Assembly (NCBI RefSeq): GCF_024171725.1
Contig: NZ_JAMTCG010000003.1
Location: 682,001 to 746,000, forward strand
DNA from: Williamsia serinedens
Lineage (GTDB): Bacteria > Actinomycetota > Actinomycetes > Mycobacteriales > Mycobacteriaceae
Length of the DNA stretch: 64,000 bases
Direction: 5' to 3'
The number at the start of each line of letters is the position of its first letter. The first letter of the stretch is position 1. Of this stretch, positions 17,040-26,082 are shown one piece after another. Under the pieces are notes generated by a model, which was not told the origin of the DNA, made no database searches, and saw only the letters and a list, made by a program, of their open reading frames with translations. The position numbers were made by a program, and so were the translations under genes.

Positions 17040-17042
17040 GCC

Positions 17043-18221
17043 CTAGGGCTTCAGGACGATCTTGACCGCGCCGTCCTGCTTCTTCTGGAAGATGTCGTAG
17101 GCGTGCGGCGCCTCGTCGAGAGGCAGTTCGTGCGTGGCGAAGTCGTCGACGCCGAGCGGGTCGTCGTCGGTGAGCAGCGGCATGATGTCGGGCACCCACT
17201 TCTTCACGTTGGCCTGCCCCATGCGCAGTTGGATCTGCTTGTCGAACAGCGTGAGCATCGGCAGCGGGTCGGCCATGCCGCCGTAGACACCGGTCAGCGA
17301 GATCGTGCCGCCGCGGCGGACGATGTCGATCGCGGAGTAGAGCGCCGCGAGGCGGTCGACGCCGGCGTGTTCCATCATCGGACCCGAGATGGCGTCGGGG
17401 AGCAACCCGGCCACCTGCTGGATGGCCTTGGTCGCCACCGACCCGTGCGCCTCCATCCCGACACAGTCGAGGACGGAGTCGGTGCCGCGACCGCCTGTGC
17501 GCGAACGGATCTCGTCGCCGAGATCATCGACCTCGTCCATGTTGACGACGTCGATGCCGCGCGCCTGCACCCGGGCGAGACGTTCGGGGACACGGTCGAC
17601 ACCGATGACGCGGTACCCCAGGTGGGTGGCGATGCGGGCGGCCATGTCACCGATCGGGCCCAGGCCCAGCACCGTCAGCGACCCGCCGTCGGGCACGCCG
17701 GCGTAGGCCACGCCCTGCCAGGCCGTCGGCAACACGTCCGAGAGGTAGACGAAGCGCGAGTCCGGCGGGCCGTCGGGGACGGTGATGTGGGTGAACTGTG
17801 CCTGCGGGACGCGCAGGTACTGCGCCTGGCCGCCTGGGACGGCGCCGTAGAGCGACGAGTATCCGAACAACGCCGCACCCATCCCCTGGTCGCGGACCTG
17901 GGTGGTCTCACACTGCGTGTAGAGGGTGTCCGAGCACATGTGGCACGACCCGCAGGAGATCTGGAACGGGATCACCACGCGGTCCCCGACCTTGAGGTCA
18001 CCGGTCTCCGACCCCACCTCCTCGACGACACCCATCGGCTCGTGACCGAGGATGTCGCCGGCGGTCATGAACGGACCGAGCACCTCGTACAGGTGCAGAT
18101 CGGACCCGCAGATGTTCGTCGACGTGACGCGGATGATCGCGTCACTCGGCTTCTCCAGCTTCGGGTCGGGTACCTCGTCGACGCTGACGTTCCGCTTTCC
18201 CTGCCATGTGACTGCACGCAT
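17043..18221 (-). CDS. Zinc-dependent alcohol dehydrogenase
   Basis: 392-aa MDR-superfamily dehydrogenase. The catalytic zinc site includes Cys in STNICGSDLH and the GHEPMG histidine-glutamate pair. The structural zinc cysteines are in SCGSCHMCSDTLYTQC. The NAD(P)-binding GLGPIGDM motif lies near residue 190. It resembles formaldehyde- or glutathione-independent dehydrogenases that carry a longer C-terminal half. Substrate unknown. The ATG of MRAVTWQGKRNVSV is the natural family start. It is divergent from the PAS-GGDEF gene. Confidence 0.9.
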   Translation of the reverse strand: MRAVTWQGKRNVSVDEVPDPKLEKPSDAIIRVTSTNICGSDLHLYEVLGPFMTAGDILGHEPMGVVEEVGSETGDLKVGDRVVIPFQISCGSCHMCSDTLYTQCETTQVRDQGMGAALFGYSSLYGAVPGGQAQYLRVPQAQFTHITVPDGPPDSRFVYLSDVLPTAWQGVAYAGVPDGGSLTVLGLGPIGDMAARIATHLGYRVIGVDRVPERLARVQARGIDVVNMDEVDDLGDEIRSRTGGRGTDSVLDCVGMEAHGSVATKAIQQVAGLLPDAISGPMMEHAGVDRLAALYSAIDIVRRGGTISLTGVYGGMADPLPMLTLFDKQIQLRMGQANVKKWVPDIMPLLTDDDPLGVDDFATHELPLDEAPHAYDIFQKKQDGAVKIVLKP

Positions 18222-18345
18222 GGGATGCGCATGCCCCAGGCTGCGCCATCTCAAACGCGCGTCGGGCTCCCGTCTCGGTAACATCCGACGCGCGGCGACC
18301 GACATGTCGCTGTCGGCCACGTGTCCAGCAGGGGGTGACGGCCCG

Positions 18346-19581
18346 ATGACTGGGCGGATCGACCCTTCCGCGGAGCAGGCGGATCGTGTGCTCGACGCCG
18401 TCCCCGCCGCTGTCGGCCTGTGGGACCGGCAGATGCGCAACGTCGTCGCCAACGCGGCGCTCCGCCACCTGCTGGGTGTCGACGACGCACACGGACGCAC
18501 GATCGCAGACCTCGTCGGGACCGACGTGTTCGACCGCGAGCGACCGCATCTCGAGGCCGCCCTGGCCGGTGAGCGGCAGGACTACACGCGGACCGTGGTC
18601 GACCCGGACGGTCGCACCAGACACGTCCACATCACGCTGACCCCCGACGTCGTCGACGGCGCGGTCACCGGCGTCGTCGGTCACGTGATCGACGTCCCGT
18701 CCGAGGCTGCCCTCGACTCGCAGCGCGACGAGGCACTGGGGCTGCTCGTCAAGACCCTCGAGTTCTCACCGGTCGCGACGGCCGTCATGACGACGACGGA
18801 CCGCTGGATCGACGTGAATCGCGCGATGTGCGCGCTGCTGGGCTACACCACGGCAGAGATGCTGGAGATGTCGTTCGCGTCCGTCGCCCACCCCGACGAC
18901 CTCGAGGTCTCGTTGGCCGAACGCGAGGCGCTCCTGAGCGGGACCACCTCGCACGTCGAGTCCGAGGCGCGGCTGATCCGACGCGACGGGTCGTCGGTGT
19001 GGGTGCACCGTCACGCGACGATCGTGCGGGCGGCCACCGCCGCGGGTGAGGACATCGTGATCGCGCAGGTGCACGACATCACCGAGCGCCGATCGCTCGA
19101 GAGAGCACTGACGCGTCAGGCCCTCACCGACCCACTCACCGGACTGGGCAACCGCCGTCGCTTCATGGGTCTGGTATCCGAACTCGCCGAGCAGGACGAG
19201 CGACAGGTGGGTCTGATCTACCTCGATCTCGACGACTTCAAGCGCGTCAACGACACCCACGGCCACTCCGTCGGCGACGAACTGCTCGTTGCCGTCGCCG
19301 ATCGCATCGGCTCCGTGATCGGTGTGCACGACACGGTGTGTCGCATCGGCGGCGACGAGTTCGTCGTGCTGGTGCGCTCGGCGCGCACCGCCGACGACCT
19401 CGACGGCCAACGCATCCGCCTGAAGACGGTGCTCAGCGAGCCGTACACGCTGACGTCCACCGCGACGCCGGTGCGGGTCTCGGTGTCGGCGGGGTCGAGC
19501 TGGTCCGGGGACGACCCCGCGGCGCTTCTCCGCGTCGCCGACGAGCAGATGTACCGCGACAAGTCCGCCCGCCCGCGCTGA
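18346..19581 (+). CDS. PAS-PAS-GGDEF diguanylate cyclase
   Basis: 411-aa signalling protein. Two PAS domains (about residues 12-120 and 130-255) precede a GGDEF domain (about 262-410). The active-site loop reads RIGGDEFVV and the substrate Asn/Asp region LDDFKRVNDTHGHSVGD is intact, so c-di-GMP synthesis is likely. No RxxD inhibitory site precedes GGDEF, so product inhibition may be absent. There is no transmembrane segment, so it senses a cytoplasmic cue. I prefer the ATG preceded by an AGGGGG stretch; an upstream ATG at 18304 is the alternative. Confidence 0.87.
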   Translation: MTGRIDPSAEQADRVLDAVPAAVGLWDRQMRNVVANAALRHLLGVDDAHGRTIADLVGTDVFDRERPHLEAALAGERQDYTRTVVDPDGRTRHVHITLTPDVVDGAVTGVVGHVIDVPSEAALDSQRDEALGLLVKTLEFSPVATAVMTTTDRWIDVNRAMCALLGYTTAEMLEMSFASVAHPDDLEVSLAEREALLSGTTSHVESEARLIRRDGSSVWVHRHATIVRAATAAGEDIVIAQVHDITERRSLERALTRQALTDPLTGLGNRRRFMGLVSELAEQDERQVGLIYLDLDDFKRVNDTHGHSVGDELLVAVADRIGSVIGVHDTVCRIGGDEFVVLVRSARTADDLDGQRIRLKTVLSEPYTLTSTATPVRVSVSAGSSWSGDDPAALLRVADEQMYRDKSARPR

Positions 19582-19611
19582 TTTGTCCGAGATCCGCGCC
19601 CACACGGGCTT

Positions 19612-19632
19612 CCGTGGTCATGGCGACCACGG
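19612..19632. terminator. Bidirectional hairpin terminator
   Basis: CCGTGGTC and GACCACGG form an 8-bp perfect stem with loop ATGGC between the convergent PAS-GGDEF and SPL-like genes. No T-tract follows, as is common in high-GC actinobacteria. Confidence 0.45.
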
Positions 19633-19658
19633 CGACACCTCACAGCGCGGAACTCGGT

Positions 19659-20750
19659 TCAGGTCCAGTAGAGGAACTGTGCGTCCGGCAGGACGCGGTC
19701 CAGTTCGTCGAGGAACCAGGACCTCATCTCGGCCATGGCCTCCTTCGGGTACACGTACTTCACGCCGCCGAACTTGGTCCGCTTCGCCGACCGCACAGAC
19801 TCGTCCATCTCGAGCTTGGTCGCCGGGTACCAGCTCAGCAGGATCTCCTTGCTGGACTCGGTGAACCGATGGGTGATGATCTCGACCGTCAGGTCGAGGT
19901 CGGGCACGTCGCGCAGAGCCTCGGCGACGTCGGCGAGGAGCCGACCGTACTGCTCGCGCCAGTCGGGGACGGGCATCACCGGGGCGATCGTGAGGCCGAC
20001 GCGATACCCCGCGAGTGCCAGCCGGCGAAGGGCGGTGATCCGCGCCGGCATCCGCGCCGTCCCGCCCTCGAAACGGTGCGCGACCTCGTCGGCGTTGACC
20101 GACATCCGCACTCGGGTGCGCCGCCCGTGGTCGATGGTGAGGAGCTCGTCGACGTCGTCGAACTTGGTGGTGAAGCGCAGGGACACCCCGTCCCCGTAGT
20201 CGCCCGCGCCGACGCGACGGACCGCCTCGGCCACCGAGCCGGTGACGTGTTCGATGCCCAACGGGTCGGTGTAGCAGGACAACTCGAAGGTGGTGCCCTC
20301 GTGTCCGCGCTCGAGCGTCCCCGACGTGACGGCACCGCGCCCCGCGTGGGTGGGGATGCCGTCGAGCACCTCGTCGAGATTGGCGTAGACGCGGGTCACG
20401 GGCGGTCCCGACAGCGATCCCGCGAGGTAGCAGTACTGGCAGTGCGCCGGACAGCCGCGGGCGAGGTCGATGCGCCAGTCCGCGCTGGGCGGGATGGGCT
20501 GCGGCTTCCGCGCGCTCGGCGGGGCGACCACGACAGCGAGGGTCTTCTTGGCCAAGGCGTACGTCTGGCGTTCGTTCTCGCCGCGCAGGCCGGTCAGACG
20601 GTCACCGGTGAGCATCTCGATGTCCTCGACGCCGGCGGCCTCGCACCGCCGCAGGATCTCCGCGCTGTGGGGGTGATCGGCGGCCGAGCGGGTGACCAGG
20701 ACACGCGACGGCGTCCAGATGCGGGTGGGGGTGCTGAGCGGATCGGTCAC
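19659..20750 (-). CDS. SPL-like radical SAM protein
   Basis: 363-aa radical SAM enzyme related to spore photoproduct lyase. The cluster motif is CPAHCQYCYL (CX3CX2C), and RIDLARGCPAHCQYCYLAG matches the family. It could repair a DNA photoproduct or act on another substrate. The organism is not expected to sporulate, so the true role is open. The GTG start (VTDPLSTPTRIW) gives the usual length. It is divergent from a transporter gene by 64 bp. Confidence 0.83.
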   Translation of the reverse strand: MTDPLSTPTRIWTPSRVLVTRSAADHPHSAEILRRCEAAGVEDIEMLTGDRLTGLRGENERQTYALAKKTLAVVVAPPSARKPQPIPPSADWRIDLARGCPAHCQYCYLAGSLSGPPVTRVYANLDEVLDGIPTHAGRGAVTSGTLERGHEGTTFELSCYTDPLGIEHVTGSVAEAVRRVGAGDYGDGVSLRFTTKFDDVDELLTIDHGRRTRVRMSVNADEVAHRFEGGTARMPARITALRRLALAGYRVGLTIAPVMPVPDWREQYGRLLADVAEALRDVPDLDLTVEIITHRFTESSKEILLSWYPATKLEMDESVRSAKRTKFGGVKYVYPKEAMAEMRSWFLDELDRVLPDAQFLYWT

Positions 20751-20814
20751 CTCTGATGAACGCTCACGACAAAGACGACCATCCCGGCATCCGTGCCCTA
20801 GGCTCCATCCGGTG

Positions 20815-22248
20815 ATGACAACGGTCACGTCGACAGACCGGACCCGTCCTGACAGGACCACCCCGCGTCGGCCACGGGTCGTCGACGTCCTCGGTCTCGT
20901 GAGCCTCGTCGTGTCGCTGGTGGTGGGGGTGACGGTCGACCCGTCGACGCTGTGGGGATTCCTCCCCATCGCTCTGTACGGGGTGCTCGCCGCGATGGGC
21001 ATGCCGATCGTGCGGGCGACGATGATCGCTGTGCTCTCCGGGCTGCTCATCCTGCTGCCGGGACCGGCCATGGCGCTCGACATGGCATACGACGCGATCA
21101 CCGACCAGGTCACCGTCATCGGTGTCGCGATCCTGTTCGGCGGTGCGCTGGCCGAGGTGCTGCGCGTGACCGGCGCCGCGACCACGATCGTCACGACGAC
21201 GCTCCGCGGTGCCGGGACCACCAGCACCACCGCCGTCGCGGCCGGGATCATGACGACCTGCTGCGTCCTCGTCACCGCACTGGGGACGCTGGCCGGCGCA
21301 CTCGCGGTCGCCGTGCCCGTGCTCCTGCCCGTCGCGGCCCGTGCGGGACTGACCCGGTCGGCGACGGCATCGGCCGTCTTCATCGGCGGCTGTGCGGGTT
21401 TCGGCATCGCGCCGTTCGCCGGCGGCACCATCGCGGTCATGCAGGCCGCCGACGTCGGTTACGTCGAATACCTCTGGCGCGGTGGCATCTGGCTGCCGGT
21501 GCTGTCCTTCGCGATCGGCATGCTGGTCGTCCCCTGGATCCAGCGCCGGACGGTGGACAACGACGACCACTACCCCGCCGAGCAGCTCGGCGCGGTGCCG
21601 CATGCGGTCGACGACGACACCCGACGACGAGCATCGCGCGCGGCGATCGCCTTCACCGTCACCCTGATCGTCGTGCTCAGCGTGGCGACCGTCCTCACCA
21701 TCGGCGTGGTGCTGCCGCTGGTGGCGCTCCCCCTTCTCGCCGTGGTCACGGCGGTCGCGGGCGGCATGCGGCCGGCGGCGTTCCTCGGTGCCGTACGACG
21801 CGGCGCGTCGTCGTTGGCGTGGCTGTTCGCCCTATTTCTGTTGCTGGCCGTGCTGTTCACCGCGATCGCCCGCATCGATCCGTTCTCGGTTGTGCTCGGG
21901 TCCTTCGGCGACGACATCGGACACATGACGCCGTTCCTGTTAGCGATGACGATCGCGGTGATCGGCTGGATCGGCATCCCGGGAGCCACCGGAGCCCAGG
22001 TGGTGTTGGTGGACAAGGTCTTCGGTCCGCTCGCCGACGTCGCGGGTATCGGCGCGGCGGTGTGGGTGGTGGTCCTGCTGTTCTCGTCGAAGGCCGACAC
22101 CTATGGGCCTCTACCGAATCCGACGATGGTCGGGGTGATGGGCCTGTGCCGCTCGACGAACCTGCGGGCGATCTTCCTCACCGCGTGGACCGTCCTCGTC
22201 CCGATCGTCGCGGTCTACACGCTGCTGATCCTCATCGGGACACGGTGA
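20815..22248 (+). CDS. IT-superfamily (NhaC/CitM-like) membrane transporter
   Basis: 477-aa integral membrane protein with about 11 hydrophobic segments in two halves, separated by a hydrophilic loop near residues 245-270. It resembles ion-transporter superfamily members such as NhaC antiporters and citrate/gluconate permeases. The repeated helix-break motifs GGCAGFGIAPFAGGT and IGIPGATGAQ fit the two re-entrant hairpins. Substrate unknown. A TAGGCT -10 box (20799-20804) ends 7 nt before a GTG that directly precedes the ATG, so the mRNA is probably leaderless. Its stop overlaps the next gene start by 4 bp. Confidence 0.75.
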   Translation: MTTVTSTDRTRPDRTTPRRPRVVDVLGLVSLVVSLVVGVTVDPSTLWGFLPIALYGVLAAMGMPIVRATMIAVLSGLLILLPGPAMALDMAYDAITDQVTVIGVAILFGGALAEVLRVTGAATTIVTTTLRGAGTTSTTAVAAGIMTTCCVLVTALGTLAGALAVAVPVLLPVAARAGLTRSATASAVFIGGCAGFGIAPFAGGTIAVMQAADVGYVEYLWRGGIWLPVLSFAIGMLVVPWIQRRTVDNDDHYPAEQLGAVPHAVDDDTRRRASRAAIAFTVTLIVVLSVATVLTIGVVLPLVALPLLAVVTAVAGGMRPAAFLGAVRRGASSLAWLFALFLLLAVLFTAIARIDPFSVVLGSFGDDIGHMTPFLLAMTIAVIGWIGIPGATGAQVVLVDKVFGPLADVAGIGAAVWVVVLLFSSKADTYGPLPNPTMVGVMGLCRSTNLRAIFLTAWTVLVPIVAVYTLLILIGTR

Positions 22249-22646
22249 GCGGGAGGGTGTTCCGAGCCCCGATGATCGGTGGCGTGCAGCGAGCCCTCGA
22301 CCTCGGGATCTGCGGGATGGCCGCCGACGACGAACGCGCGATCAGACGTGTCGAGCGCTTCGCCGAGGTCCCCGACGGCGCGTTCGTCTGGACCCGCGAC
22401 GCCGACGGCGAGTACTTCCTGGGCCGGCTCACGGGGCCGCTGCGGCACGATGAGAGGGACGAGGCAAAGGCCGCAGGACTGACCGAGATCCGTTCCTGCA
22501 CCTGGACCGAGCAGCCCGTCCCGGAACACGAGGTGCCCGCAGCCACCCTCGCGACCTTCGCCCGCGGCGGCCGCAACTTCCAACAGACCCATCACCCCGA
22601 CGTGTGGGAGCAGTCGCTGGACGTGTGGCGGCGCCGCGGGCGGTGA
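22245..22646 (+). CDS. Conserved hypothetical protein coupled to transporter
   Basis: 133-aa soluble protein that I cannot assign to a named family. It has mixed charged and aromatic segments (GAFVWTRDADGEYFLGRL, SCTWTEQPVPEHEVP) that suggest a small alpha/beta fold. Its GTG start overlaps the transporter stop (GTGA), so it is translationally coupled and may assist or regulate that transporter. It converges on a monooxygenase-like gene with a 1-bp gap. Confidence 0.7.
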   Translation: MSGRVFRAPMIGGVQRALDLGICGMAADDERAIRRVERFAEVPDGAFVWTRDADGEYFLGRLTGPLRHDERDEAKAAGLTEIRSCTWTEQPVPEHEVPAATLATFARGGRNFQQTHHPDVWEQSLDVWRRRGR

Positions 22647-22647
22647 C

Positions 22648-22950
22648 TCAGTCCCGCAAGGGGAGCGTCGACGACCAGACGGTCTTGACCGGCGGGGCCG
22701 CGACGATCTCGCGCAGTCGGCTGGCGCCCTCCGGTGTGGTGCGCCACTGCGCGTAGGCCGCGTGGTCCTCGGTGCGGGCCCACTGCTCGACGATCATCAC
22801 GTGGTTCGGGTCGTCGTCGTCGACGCGCACCTCGATGCCCTCGTTGCCCGGCCAGTTCCGGGTCGCGACCAAGGTCTCGTCGATGATGCTCGGCGCGGTG
22901 TCGCGCTGCGCGGGGTCGATCTGCAGTTCCAGGAGCACGAGGCATGTCAT
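22648..22950 (-). CDS. Antibiotic biosynthesis monooxygenase (ABM) domain protein
   Basis: 100-aa single-domain ABM protein (dimeric ferredoxin-like fold). Typical elements are LVLLELQIDP at the N-terminus and PNHVMIVEQWARTEDHAAY in the middle, matching YgiN/LsrG-like quinol or aldehyde-processing proteins. The start is the ATG before TCLVLLEL. It is divergent from the alarmone synthetase gene by 70 bp. Substrate unknown. Confidence 0.82.
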   Translation of the reverse strand: MTCLVLLELQIDPAQRDTAPSIIDETLVATRNWPGNEGIEVRVDDDDPNHVMIVEQWARTEDHAAYAQWRTTPEGASRLREIVAAPPVKTVWSSTLPLRD

Positions 22951-23020
22951 GCACCCATCGTGCCAAGTGGTCCCTACAGTGGACGCAGTGCGCCGACCGA
23001 CCCCCGTGGAGAGGGAGACG

Positions 23021-23974
23021 ATGACCTCGCACATCGATCGCTACCTGCGCGAGTTCGGCCGGTTCCAGGACGTCACCGAACGGATGGAGCGGGCGGTGTC
23101 GGCCCGCCTGACCGAGAGCTACATCGCCGTCCACGCGGTGCAGTCCCGCACCAAGGAACCCGACTCGGCCGCAGGCAAGTTCGCGCGGCTCGACGACGAC
23201 GGGGAGCCGGTCTTCACCGATCCGCTCCGCGAGGTGACCGACCTCGTCGGCGTTCGCGTGATCACCTACCTCACGTCGGACATCGAGCGCGTCGAGCAGG
23301 CGCTGACGTCGGCGTTCGAGGTCCGCCACCGCGTCGACAGGACCTCCGTCACCCAGAGCGCCGGCACCTTCGGCTACGCGGGCACGCACCTGATCCTGCG
23401 CGCCGACGACGAACTGCACTTCGAGGTGCAGATCCGCACTGTGCTGCAACACGCGTGGGCCGAGATCGAGCACGGCATCCGATACAAGGGATCCCGGACG
23501 ACGCCGTCGGCGCCGATCGACCGCGCCTTCACGCTCGCCGCAGGCCTCATCGAGCTTGCCGACGCCCAGTTCGCCGAGGTCGACACCCTCCACAAGAAAG
23601 AGGTGGAGGAGGCGCGTGCCACCGAGGAGATCGAGATCGGGACGCTGCAGGAGGTGCTGACCAAGGCTCTTCCCGACATCAAGCCGGCCCGCGCCGACGC
23701 CTACGAGTGGCTGGTCACCCTGCTGGACGCGAACGGGATCGAGGTGCGCGAAGATCTCGACGACTTCCTCGCCGAGGCCGACGTCGACGCGGTCGTGGCG
23801 GCCATGGACTACCGGTTCGAACCCACGCACGTCCGGCTCGTCGACGACCTGCTGCTCGCCCGGTTCGGCGAGGACCACATCGCCCGCACCGCCGACGTGA
23901 CGTCGGACAGGGACCGGGAACCGAAGCTGCGGTACCGCCTGGGGAGGCTGAGCGGGAGAGACGAGACCGACTGA
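23021..23974 (+). CDS. Small alarmone synthetase (RelA/SpoT domain)
   Basis: 317-aa protein with a single RelA/SpoT-like (p)ppGpp synthetase domain at about residues 40-180. Conserved elements are DLVGVRVITYL and FEVQIRTVLQHAWAEIEHGIRYK. It lacks the HD hydrolase, TGS and ACT domains of long RSH enzymes, so it is a one-way synthetase. A C-terminal helical extension of about 130 residues is of unknown use. The ATG has GAGAGGGAG just upstream. A GTG at 22988 in the same frame lies 7 nt after TACAGT and more likely marks the start of transcription. Confidence 0.85.
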   Translation: MTSHIDRYLREFGRFQDVTERMERAVSARLTESYIAVHAVQSRTKEPDSAAGKFARLDDDGEPVFTDPLREVTDLVGVRVITYLTSDIERVEQALTSAFEVRHRVDRTSVTQSAGTFGYAGTHLILRADDELHFEVQIRTVLQHAWAEIEHGIRYKGSRTTPSAPIDRAFTLAAGLIELADAQFAEVDTLHKKEVEEARATEEIEIGTLQEVLTKALPDIKPARADAYEWLVTLLDANGIEVREDLDDFLAEADVDAVVAAMDYRFEPTHVRLVDDLLLARFGEDHIARTADVTSDRDREPKLRYRLGRLSGRDETD

Positions 23975-23998
23975 GACGTCGGCCCGGAGCAGGAGGAG

Positions 23999-24072
23999 TG
24001 GCCAGAGTCGGGATCGAACCGACGACCTTCCGCTTTTCAGGCGGACGCTCGTACCAACTGAGCTACCTGGCC
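23999..24072 (-). tRNA. tRNA-Phe (anticodon GAA)
   Basis: 74-nt cloverleaf on the minus strand. Acceptor stem GGCCAGG/TCTGGCC, D-arm AGCTCAGTTGGT, anticodon loop CTGAAAA with anticodon GAA, and T-arm GTCGGTTCGATCCCGAC. The discriminator base is A. CCA is not encoded. Confidence 0.95.
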
Positions 24073-24120
24073 GGATGGTGCCGGTGGCACCGATCTCCGG
24101 TGTCCACCGGACATCATGAG

Positions 24121-24194
24121 CGACCCTGACGGGACTCGAACCCGCGACCTCCGCCGTGACAGGGCGGCGCGCTAACCAACTGCGCCACAGGGCC
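24121..24194 (-). tRNA. tRNA-Asp (anticodon GTC)
   Basis: 74-nt minus-strand tRNA. Acceptor GGCCCTG/CAGGGTC, anticodon loop CTGTCAC and T-arm GCGGGTTCGAGTCCCGT. Discriminator G, as expected for tRNA-Asp. CCA is not encoded. It forms a leftward cluster with tRNA-Glu upstream and tRNA-Phe downstream, an order usual in actinobacteria. Confidence 0.95.
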
Positions 24195-24258
24195 TTGCTG
24201 TACTGCTGTGTTCTTCTCCCGCACCCTTCGGCTCGTGGCCTCGGACGCGGGGTCAGAG

Positions 24259-24331
24259 TACCCCCTACGGGATTCGAACCCGCGCTACCGCCTTGAAAGG
24301 GCGGCGTCCTAGGCCGCTAAACGAAGGGGGC
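24259..24331 (-). tRNA. tRNA-Glu (anticodon TTC)
   Basis: 73-nt minus-strand tRNA. Acceptor GCCCCCT/AGGGGGT, anticodon loop CTTTCAA (anticodon TTC) and T-arm CGGGTTCGAATCCCG. First gene of the Glu-Asp-Phe cluster. Confidence 0.95.
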
Positions 24332-24412
24332 CGGTTCTCCGTTGGGAGCCAGGAAAGCTTATGACACGCGCTCGACGATCCCCAAATCACCTGATCGTGG
24401 CGATCCCGGCAC

Positions 24413-24453
24413 GACACCGCCCCCGCGACCGGACGGGTCGCGGGGGCGGTGTC
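24413..24453 (-). terminator. Strong hairpin terminator after the DHA2 exporter
   Basis: An 18-bp perfect GC-rich stem (arms 24413-24430 and 24436-24453, loop GGACG) lies 9 bp beyond the exporter stop. No U-tract follows. It would also insulate the exporter from the tRNA cluster. Confidence 0.75.
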
Positions 24454-24461
24454 AGCCCAGG

Positions 24462-25976
24462 TCAGGCGTGGACGGCGACCGCACCCTCCGGTGTGGCCGG
24501 CAGCTTCCCGGGCCGCACCACGACGGCCGCCAGCACGCCGCCGATCGCGAAGATGATCGCGGCCCACGCGAAGGACGTCGTGTAGCTGTGCACCGCCGCC
24601 GTCTGGGCGAGCTGCATCGCCGCGGTCTGGCTCGTCGCCGGGTGATCGGCGAGGTAGCCGGTCAACGCGCTCGACGCGATGGTGCTCAGCAGCGCGGTAC
24701 CGACCGAGCCGCCCACCTGCTGCATGGTGTTGACCGTCGCCGACGCGACGCCCGCGTCGTCGGCGGAGACACCGGAGATCGCTCCCTGCATGGCCGGCGC
24801 CATCGCCGCACCGATGCCGAGCCCGGTGACGATCAGCCCGGGGAGGATGTTCGCCACGTAGGTGCTGTCGGTCGACAGCTGCGTCAGCAGGGTGATGCCG
24901 GCCGCGGCGGTCAGCATGCCGCCTGCCATCAGCCATCGCGGCCCGAACCGCGGCAGGATCACCGACGTCGACGTGGTCGCGGTCAGCACCAGGGCACCGA
25001 TCATCGGCAGGAACGCCAGACCCGTCTTGATCGGCGTGAAGCCCAGGTTCTGCTGCAGGTAGTAGGTGAGGAACAGGAAGATCCCGAACATCCCGATGCC
25101 TGCGATGAACACGATGAGGTACGACCCACCGCGGGTGCGGTCGAGCACGATCCGCAACGGGAGCAGGGCGTGCTCGGTACGCGACTGCAGGCGGACGAAC
25201 ACGCCCAGGAGCACCGCGCCGGCGACCAACCAGGTGATGGTGGCCCAGTCGGCCCAGCCGTTGGTCTCGGCGTTGGAGAAGCCGTACACGATCGAGAACA
25301 GCGCGGCCGACACGGTGACGACACCAGGCAGGTCCAGCCGCGGACGGTGCTCGCTGCGCTGCCGACCGATGAAGGCCAGGGCGCCGGCGAGAGCGATCGC
25401 GGCGATCACCAGGTTGACGTACAGGCACCAGCGCCAGTCGACCCACTCGGTGAGCACGCCGCCCAGCAGCAGACCCAGCGCACCGCCGCCGCCGGCGATC
25501 GCACCGAAGATTCCGAACGCGCGACCCCGCTCCTCCGGGTCGGTGAACGTGGTGGTCAACAACGACAGCGCGGCCGGCGCGAGCAGCGCGCCGAAGACGC
25601 CCTGACCGGCGCGGGCCATGACCAGCATCTCGAAGTTGACCGCGGCGCCGCCGATCGCCGACATCACGGCGAAGCCGACGAGCCCGATGGTGAACGTCGT
25701 ACGACGTCCCCACAGGTCCGAGAGCCGCCCGCCGAGCAGCAGAAGGCTGCCGAAGGCCAGCGCATAGGCCGTCACGACCCACTGTCGGTCGGCGTCGTCG
25801 AAACCGAGCGACTGCTGCGCGTGCGGCAGGGCGATGTTCACGATGGTCGCGTCGAGCACGACCATCAGCTGCGCGAGGGCCAGCACGCCGAGCACCAGCC
25901 ACCGCAGTCGGTGATGCCGCTCCTGTCCGGTCTCCGGCGCACCCGATGGCGCCTGGGCCACAGAACTCGTTGTCAT
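24462..25976 (-). CDS. DHA2-family (EmrB/QacA-like) MFS drug exporter
   Basis: 504-aa, 14-helix proton-driven multidrug exporter. Visible signatures are motif D1 LDATIVNIALPHAQ, motif A LGGRLSDLWGRR and motif C near GGGGALGLLLGG. It begins ~30 residues before helix 1 and ends with a short basic tail. It probably exports hydrophobic or cationic drugs or envelope lipids. It is divergent from a TetR gene, with two inverted repeats between them, and is therefore probably induced by the drug that binds the TetR protein. Confidence 0.92.
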   Translation of the reverse strand: MTTSSVAQAPSGAPETGQERHHRLRWLVLGVLALAQLMVVLDATIVNIALPHAQQSLGFDDADRQWVVTAYALAFGSLLLLGGRLSDLWGRRTTFTIGLVGFAVMSAIGGAAVNFEMLVMARAGQGVFGALLAPAALSLLTTTFTDPEERGRAFGIFGAIAGGGGALGLLLGGVLTEWVDWRWCLYVNLVIAAIALAGALAFIGRQRSEHRPRLDLPGVVTVSAALFSIVYGFSNAETNGWADWATITWLVAGAVLLGVFVRLQSRTEHALLPLRIVLDRTRGGSYLIVFIAGIGMFGIFLFLTYYLQQNLGFTPIKTGLAFLPMIGALVLTATTSTSVILPRFGPRWLMAGGMLTAAAGITLLTQLSTDSTYVANILPGLIVTGLGIGAAMAPAMQGAISGVSADDAGVASATVNTMQQVGGSVGTALLSTIASSALTGYLADHPATSQTAAMQLAQTAAVHSYTTSFAWAAIIFAIGGVLAAVVVRPGKLPATPEGAVAVHA

Positions 25977-26006
25977 GTCGTTCCTACGATTCTCTGGAAG
26001 TCCTAT

Positions 26007-26076
26007 GCGGAGACGTTTCCTCCGCTTGGTGAGAACGGTAACACCAACCGGAGATCTTGTCTCCACTTGTTAGACT
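26007..26076. promoter_or_regulatory. Operators and promoter between exporter and tetR
   Basis: GCGGAG-N7-CTCCGC (26007-26025) and GGAGA-N5-TCTCC (26050-26064) are two related inverted repeats built on GGAGA-type half-sites. TAGACT (26071-26076) is a -10 box 6 nt before the tetR ATG. The second site abuts it. Likely sites of autorepression and exporter control. Confidence 0.55.
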
Positions 26077-26082
26077 GTGAGC

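Noticed and set aside
22988-23020. Earlier GTG start for the alarmone synthetase, 7 nt after TACAGT.
   Set aside because: The ATG at 23021 has a good Shine-Dalgarno sequence, so the GTG position more likely marks the transcription start of a short leader.
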